The position numbers and the translations under genes were made by a program. Source: Actinomycetes bacterium (GTDB lineage: Bacteria > Actinomycetota > Acidimicrobiia > Acidimicrobiales > SZUA-35). Taken from it: a stretch of 8,480 bases of DNA. The notes beneath the pieces are model-generated. The model had not been told where the DNA came from and made no database searches. It saw only the letters and a program-made list of their open reading frames with translations. Shown here piece after piece: positions 6,410-8,480 of this stretch (the first letter of the stretch is position 1; each line of letters starts with the position of its first letter). Location: positions 1 to 8,480 of the forward strand of contig JAAETV010000191.1 in NCBI GenBank assembly GCA_024227975.1, in the 5' to 3' direction.

Positions 6410-6479
6410 TGTGTTGTCGGCACTGTGTTGTCGGCACTGTGTTGTCAGCACTGTGTTGTCAGCGCTGTATTGTCGGAGC
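6410..6479 (+). repeat. Five tandem copies of a 14-bp repeat (consensus TGTGTTGTCGGCAC)
   Basis: Copies start at 6410, 6424, 6438, 6452 and 6466. The first two are identical (TGTGTTGTCGGCAC). Copy 3 has TCAGCAC, copy 4 has TCAGCGC, and copy 5 is TGTATTGTCGGAGC. There is no spacer between copies. Junctions 1/2, 2/3 and 3/4 create CACTGTG, a seven-base palindrome. The array fills the middle of the 218-bp divergent region between the nitronate-monooxygenase start (6337) and the TIM-barrel start (6556), so it can affect both promoters. Divergence grows toward the right end, as expected of an array spread by slippage from the left. It is unlike a CRISPR because it has no spacers. It could be a multi-site operator or a variable-number repeat. 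Confidence 0.9.
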
Positions 6480-6499
6480 GGTCCATCTCACCCGCCATC

Positions 6500-6506
6500 G
6501 AGAGGA
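6500..6506 (+). promoter_or_regulatory. Shine-Dalgarno GAGAGGA for a short leader ORF
   Basis: GAGAGGA ends five bases before ATG 6512. It is the only good ribosome-binding sequence near the TIM-barrel gene, whose own ATG at 6556 has none at normal distance. Confidence 0.5.
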
Positions 6507-6511
6507 TCGTG

Positions 6512-6559
6512 ATGACCAGACAAGACAAAGAGCAAGCCGCGGGTCAGCCGCCACCATGA
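6512..6559 (+). CDS. Possible 15-residue leader peptide overlapping the TIM-barrel gene
   Basis: This short frame encodes MTRQDKEQAAGQPPP and stops at TGA 6557-6559, which overlaps the downstream ATG 6556-6558 as ATGA. Three points support translation: a Shine-Dalgarno GAGAGGA at proper spacing, the exact stop-start overlap, and the lack of a ribosome-binding site for the gene it overlaps. The peptide ends in three prolines, a known ribosome-pausing sequence that depends on EF-P, placed right at the coupling junction. Short ORFs like this arise by chance often, so conservation in relatives would be decisive. If real, it would couple or modulate translation of the TIM-barrel gene. Confidence 0.35.
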   Translation: MTRQDKEQAAGQPPP

Positions 6560-7401
6560 CCGAGCATCGATTCAGCTACTGCCTCAACACCTCCACCATG
6601 TCGAGACAAAGCCTCGACGTCGGCCAGGAGATCCGACTCGCCGCCGCGGCCGGCTACCAGGGCATCGAAGTATGGATGCGGTCCCTCAACCACTTCCTCG
6701 ATCAGGGCGGGAGGCTGACCGATCTGCGACAGCTGGCTATCGACAATGACATCCGGATCGAGAACGCCATCGGGTTCGCACCTTGGATCGTTGATGACGA
6801 CGACATCAGGGCCGAAGGCCTCGAACAAGCCGAACGCGACATGGAAATCCTGGCCCAGATCGGCTGCCGACGTATTGCTGCGCCCCCGGCGGGAGCAGCT
6901 GATGGCCCCCTCATCGACCTCGATATAGTTGCCGCTCGTTTCGCCGAGCTCATCAGCCGTGGCCAGGCCTACGGGGTCACTCCTCAACTCGAGATCTGGG
7001 GATCCTCGACCAACCTGCACGACCTCAGTCAGGTCTTGTATGTGGCAGCCAAAACAGGCCGGCCCTCCGTCAAGGTTCTGGTCGACATCTATCATCTTCA
7101 CCGAGGCGGCTCCGACCTCAACAGCCTCGACCTGATCGATGGCTCGGCTCTGGAGATCGTCCACGTCAACGACTACCCGGCCGATATCGCGCCAATGGAT
7201 CTGACCGATGCCGACCGTGTCTATCCGGGTGATGGGGGCGGGCCGGTCCGCGACATCGTGAAGCGCCTCGACTCCAAACAGGCTGACATCGTGCTCTCCC
7301 TCGAACTGTTCGACCCTTCTCTCTGGGAACGCGATCCCCTGGAGGTGGCCAGGACCGGCCTCCAGAAAATGACAGACGCCGTCGCGTTGGCGATCGGCTA
7401 G
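6556..7401 (+). CDS. Xylose isomerase-like TIM-barrel protein (sugar phosphate isomerase/epimerase family)
   Basis: A 281-residue soluble protein of the AP-endonuclease-2/xylose-isomerase-like TIM-barrel superfamily. It opens with the usual first strand (FSYCLNTSTM), then AAAAGYQGIEVW (29-40) with the early-barrel Glu. Four residues fit the divalent-metal site of hydroxypyruvate isomerase and tagatose-epimerase relatives: E146 (QLEIWG), D177 (LVDIYHLHRGG), H203 (IVHVND) and E250 (LSLELFD). The RVYPGDGGG loop (221-229) is also typical. Likely reactions are isomerisation, epimerisation or dehydration of a sugar, inosose or small keto acid; the substrate is not predictable. ATG 6556 is chosen because homology begins directly after it; upstream in-frame sequence is the repeat region. 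There is no separate Shine-Dalgarno, so translation may depend on the overlapping leader ORF. The stop is followed by a 70-bp gap to the next gene. Confidence 0.87.
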   Translation: MTEHRFSYCLNTSTMSRQSLDVGQEIRLAAAAGYQGIEVWMRSLNHFLDQGGRLTDLRQLAIDNDIRIENAIGFAPWIVDDDDIRAEGLEQAERDMEILAQIGCRRIAAPPAGAADGPLIDLDIVAARFAELISRGQAYGVTPQLEIWGSSTNLHDLSQVLYVAAKTGRPSVKVLVDIYHLHRGGSDLNSLDLIDGSALEIVHVNDYPADIAPMDLTDADRVYPGDGGGPVRDIVKRLDSKQADIVLSLELFDPSLWERDPLEVARTGLQKMTDAVALAIG

Positions 7402-7471
7402 AGGCGCGACCTTTCGACTGGAACCGCTGGATGGTGCGATACTGAGCGCGACCACCGAAAGGGTTTGATCC

Positions 7472-7855
7472 ATGGGGAAGATAACGCAGGCTCACCGTGA
7501 CCTGATCGAGGAGGTCGGCCTCTGCTATGCCGCCTCCGCTTCTAGCGATGGCATGCCGAACGTCAGCCCCAAGGGTTCGATAATGGTTATCGATGATGAC
7601 CACATCGCTTTCGCCGACATCATGAGCCCCCACACTCGCAAGAACCTCGAGGAGAACCCTCGTGTCGCCGTGATGGTCTGCAAGCGAGAGACGTTCACCG
7701 GCTTCCAGTTCACGGGAACAGTCGAACTCACCTCTGATGGTGCCGTCTACGACACCCTGGCCCAAGCAATCGCCGACAAGGGGCTCAAGCTCCCACCGAT
7801 CCAATACGCGGTGACCATACAGGTAGAGGAAGTTCGCGGCATCGGCGAGAGCTGA
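7472..7855 (+). CDS. Pyridoxamine 5'-phosphate oxidase-like FMN-binding split-barrel protein
   Basis: A 127-residue single-domain protein of the PNPOx-like split-barrel fold. Typical elements in order are an N-terminal helix, CYAASASSDGMPNVSPKGS (18-36) forming the flavin-phosphate strand pair, HIAFADIMSPHTRKNLEENPRV (44-65), the VMVCKRETFTGFQFTG barrel strands (67-82), and a C-terminal strand. Its length matches small bacterial FMN-binding proteins, not true PdxH, which is about 210 residues, so it is probably not the vitamin B6 enzyme. It may be a flavin reductase-type or flavin-storage protein that works as a homodimer. AAAGGG (7458-7463) precedes the ATG by eight bases. The 70-bp upstream gap holds a weak extended -10-like TGCGATACT (7435-7443), so it could have its own promoter, or be read through from the TIM-barrel gene. 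Its 3' end faces the response regulator across 15 bp. Confidence 0.87.
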   Translation: MGKITQAHRDLIEEVGLCYAASASSDGMPNVSPKGSIMVIDDDHIAFADIMSPHTRKNLEENPRVAVMVCKRETFTGFQFTGTVELTSDGAVYDTLAQAIADKGLKLPPIQYAVTIQVEEVRGIGES

Positions 7856-7870
7856 CGTCAACCCGATTCG

Positions 7871-8480
7871 CTAGTCGCCAGATGTGCCAGGTCGGATGAG
7901 CCCGGTCTCATAGGCAAAGACGACGGCGTTGACGCGGTCGCGCAGGTTGAGTTTCATCATGACCCGTTTCAGATGAGTCTTGGCCGTGGATTCGCTGATG
8001 TGCAGCCTGGCCGCGATCTCAGAGTTGCTATACCCATGCGCCACGTTGATGAGCACTTCGCGTTCCCTCTCCGTCAGGGTGCCGATGAGGTCATTGCACG
8101 CCGGCTCCGTGATGTGGTGCTCGGCGAACTCCTCAACGAGACGCCGTGTGATGGATGGTGACAGGAGGGCGTCTCCGGCAGCCACGAGTCGGATTCCTTC
8201 GACCAGCTCGGCCGGCCGAGTTCGTTTGAGAAGGTACCCGCTGGCCCCGGCCTGCAGTGACTCGAAAACGTACCTGTCGAGCTCGAACGTAGTGACCATG
8301 ATCACCCTCGTTGGGGTGTCTGGGACACTGAGGATCTGCCTGGTGGCCTCGATGCCATCCCCATCTGGCATCTGGACGTCCATGAGGACGATGTCGGGTT
8401 CGAGCCGGGCTGCTTCGGTGATCGCTTGGGTTCCGTTTGATGCTTCACTGACGACGGAGATGTCGTCAGTGTTCTCGATG
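7871..8480 (-). CDS. NarL/FixJ-family response regulator, LuxR-type DNA-binding (5' partial)
   Basis: The frame is open from the TAG at 7871-7873 to the right edge, giving 202 residues; perhaps 20-30 N-terminal residues, with the acidic pair, lie outside. The receiver domain shows the phosphorylated Asp in IVLMDVQMPDGDG (codon 8378-8380), the conserved Thr in VTTFELD, and the conserved Lys in SGYLLKRTRP. A linker leads to a C-terminal LuxR helix-turn-helix: LTEREREVLINVAHGYSNSE, then IAARLHISESTAKTHLKRVM. In this family phosphorylation by a sensor histidine kinase drives dimerisation and DNA binding. The partner kinase is usually encoded just upstream, which here means beyond the right edge. 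An ATG at 8383 lies inside the receiver domain and is not the start. Targets are unknown; whether it controls the adjacent genes cannot be judged from this window. Confidence 0.94.
   Translation of the reverse strand, partial: IENTDDISVVSEASNGTQAITEAARLEPDIVLMDVQMPDGDGIEATRQILSVPDTPTRVIMVTTFELDRYVFESLQAGASGYLLKRTRPAELVEGIRLVAAGDALLSPSITRRLVEEFAEHHITEPACNDLIGTLTEREREVLINVAHGYSNSEIAARLHISESTAKTHLKRVMMKLNLRDRVNAVVFAYETGLIRPGTSGD

Noticed and set aside
6410..6479. Tandem array considered as a CRISPR or plasmid iteron origin.
   Set aside because: It has no spacers, is too short for a CRISPR, and has no replication initiator or AT-rich segment nearby.
6547..6558. GCCGCCACCATG at the TIM-barrel start matches a eukaryotic Kozak sequence.
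   Set aside because: All neighbours are bacterial genes with Shine-Dalgarno signals; the match is explained by the proline codons of the leader frame.
5921..6559. A 212-codon plus-strand frame through the nitronate-monooxygenase gene and the repeat array.
   Set aside because: Its body is antisense to a clear gene. Only its last 16 codons, with their own Shine-Dalgarno, were kept as the possible leader peptide.
6544..7473. A 309-codon open frame on the minus strand opposite the TIM-barrel gene.
   Set aside because: It is a mirror of the real gene: its acidic, Val/Gly/Asp-rich sequence has no family motif, while the plus-strand product has a full metal site and typical barrel order.

Overview
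The window looks like chromosome of a high-GC actinobacterium. The grounds are GC-rich coding DNA, tandem-domain universal stress proteins, split MaoC/FAS1-like hydratase pairs, and nitronate-monooxygenase and PNPOx-like FMN proteins of actinobacterial type. An Acidimicrobiia-like lineage is plausible, but the sequence alone cannot prove it. No rRNA, tRNA, insertion sequence, CRISPR array or phage gene is visible. Coding density is high and no gene-free stretch exceeds about 220 bp.

Left part (1-1856): the 3' end of a multi-pass membrane protein gene, related to the membrane domains of heme-copper-oxidase/NnrS-like proteins, runs rightward off the left edge. It converges on a leftward tandem universal stress protein gene. 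Centre (2027-5156): divergent from the stress protein is a tight three-gene operon. It encodes a 679-residue FMN/4Fe-4S/ADP amine-dehydrogenase-type flavoenzyme (trimethylamine/histamine dehydrogenase family), then two single-hot-dog proteins. One is FAS1-like and one is a MaoC with the catalytic Asp/His; together they probably form one heteromeric enoyl-CoA hydratase. Right part (5204-8480): a leftward nitronate-monooxygenase-family gene converges on the operon. It is divergent from a xylose-isomerase-like TIM-barrel gene. An FMN-binding split-barrel gene follows, converging on a leftward NarL/LuxR response regulator whose 5' end lies beyond the right edge.

Functionally the locus resembles a small catabolic neighbourhood with three flavin-dependent or flavin-binding proteins and an acyl-CoA hydratase pair. 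The substrate is unknown. The large flavoenzyme keeps the TMADH cofactor and catalytic residues but has changed two of the three aromatic residues that hold trimethylamine. The pattern recalls histamine dehydrogenase, so its substrate probably differs from trimethylamine.

The most unusual non-coding signal is a five-copy 14-bp direct repeat in the 218-bp divergent region between the nitronate-monooxygenase and TIM-barrel genes. Downstream of it lies a 15-codon leader ORF with a good Shine-Dalgarno sequence. It ends in Pro-Pro-Pro and overlaps the TIM-barrel start as ATGA, which suggests translational coupling.
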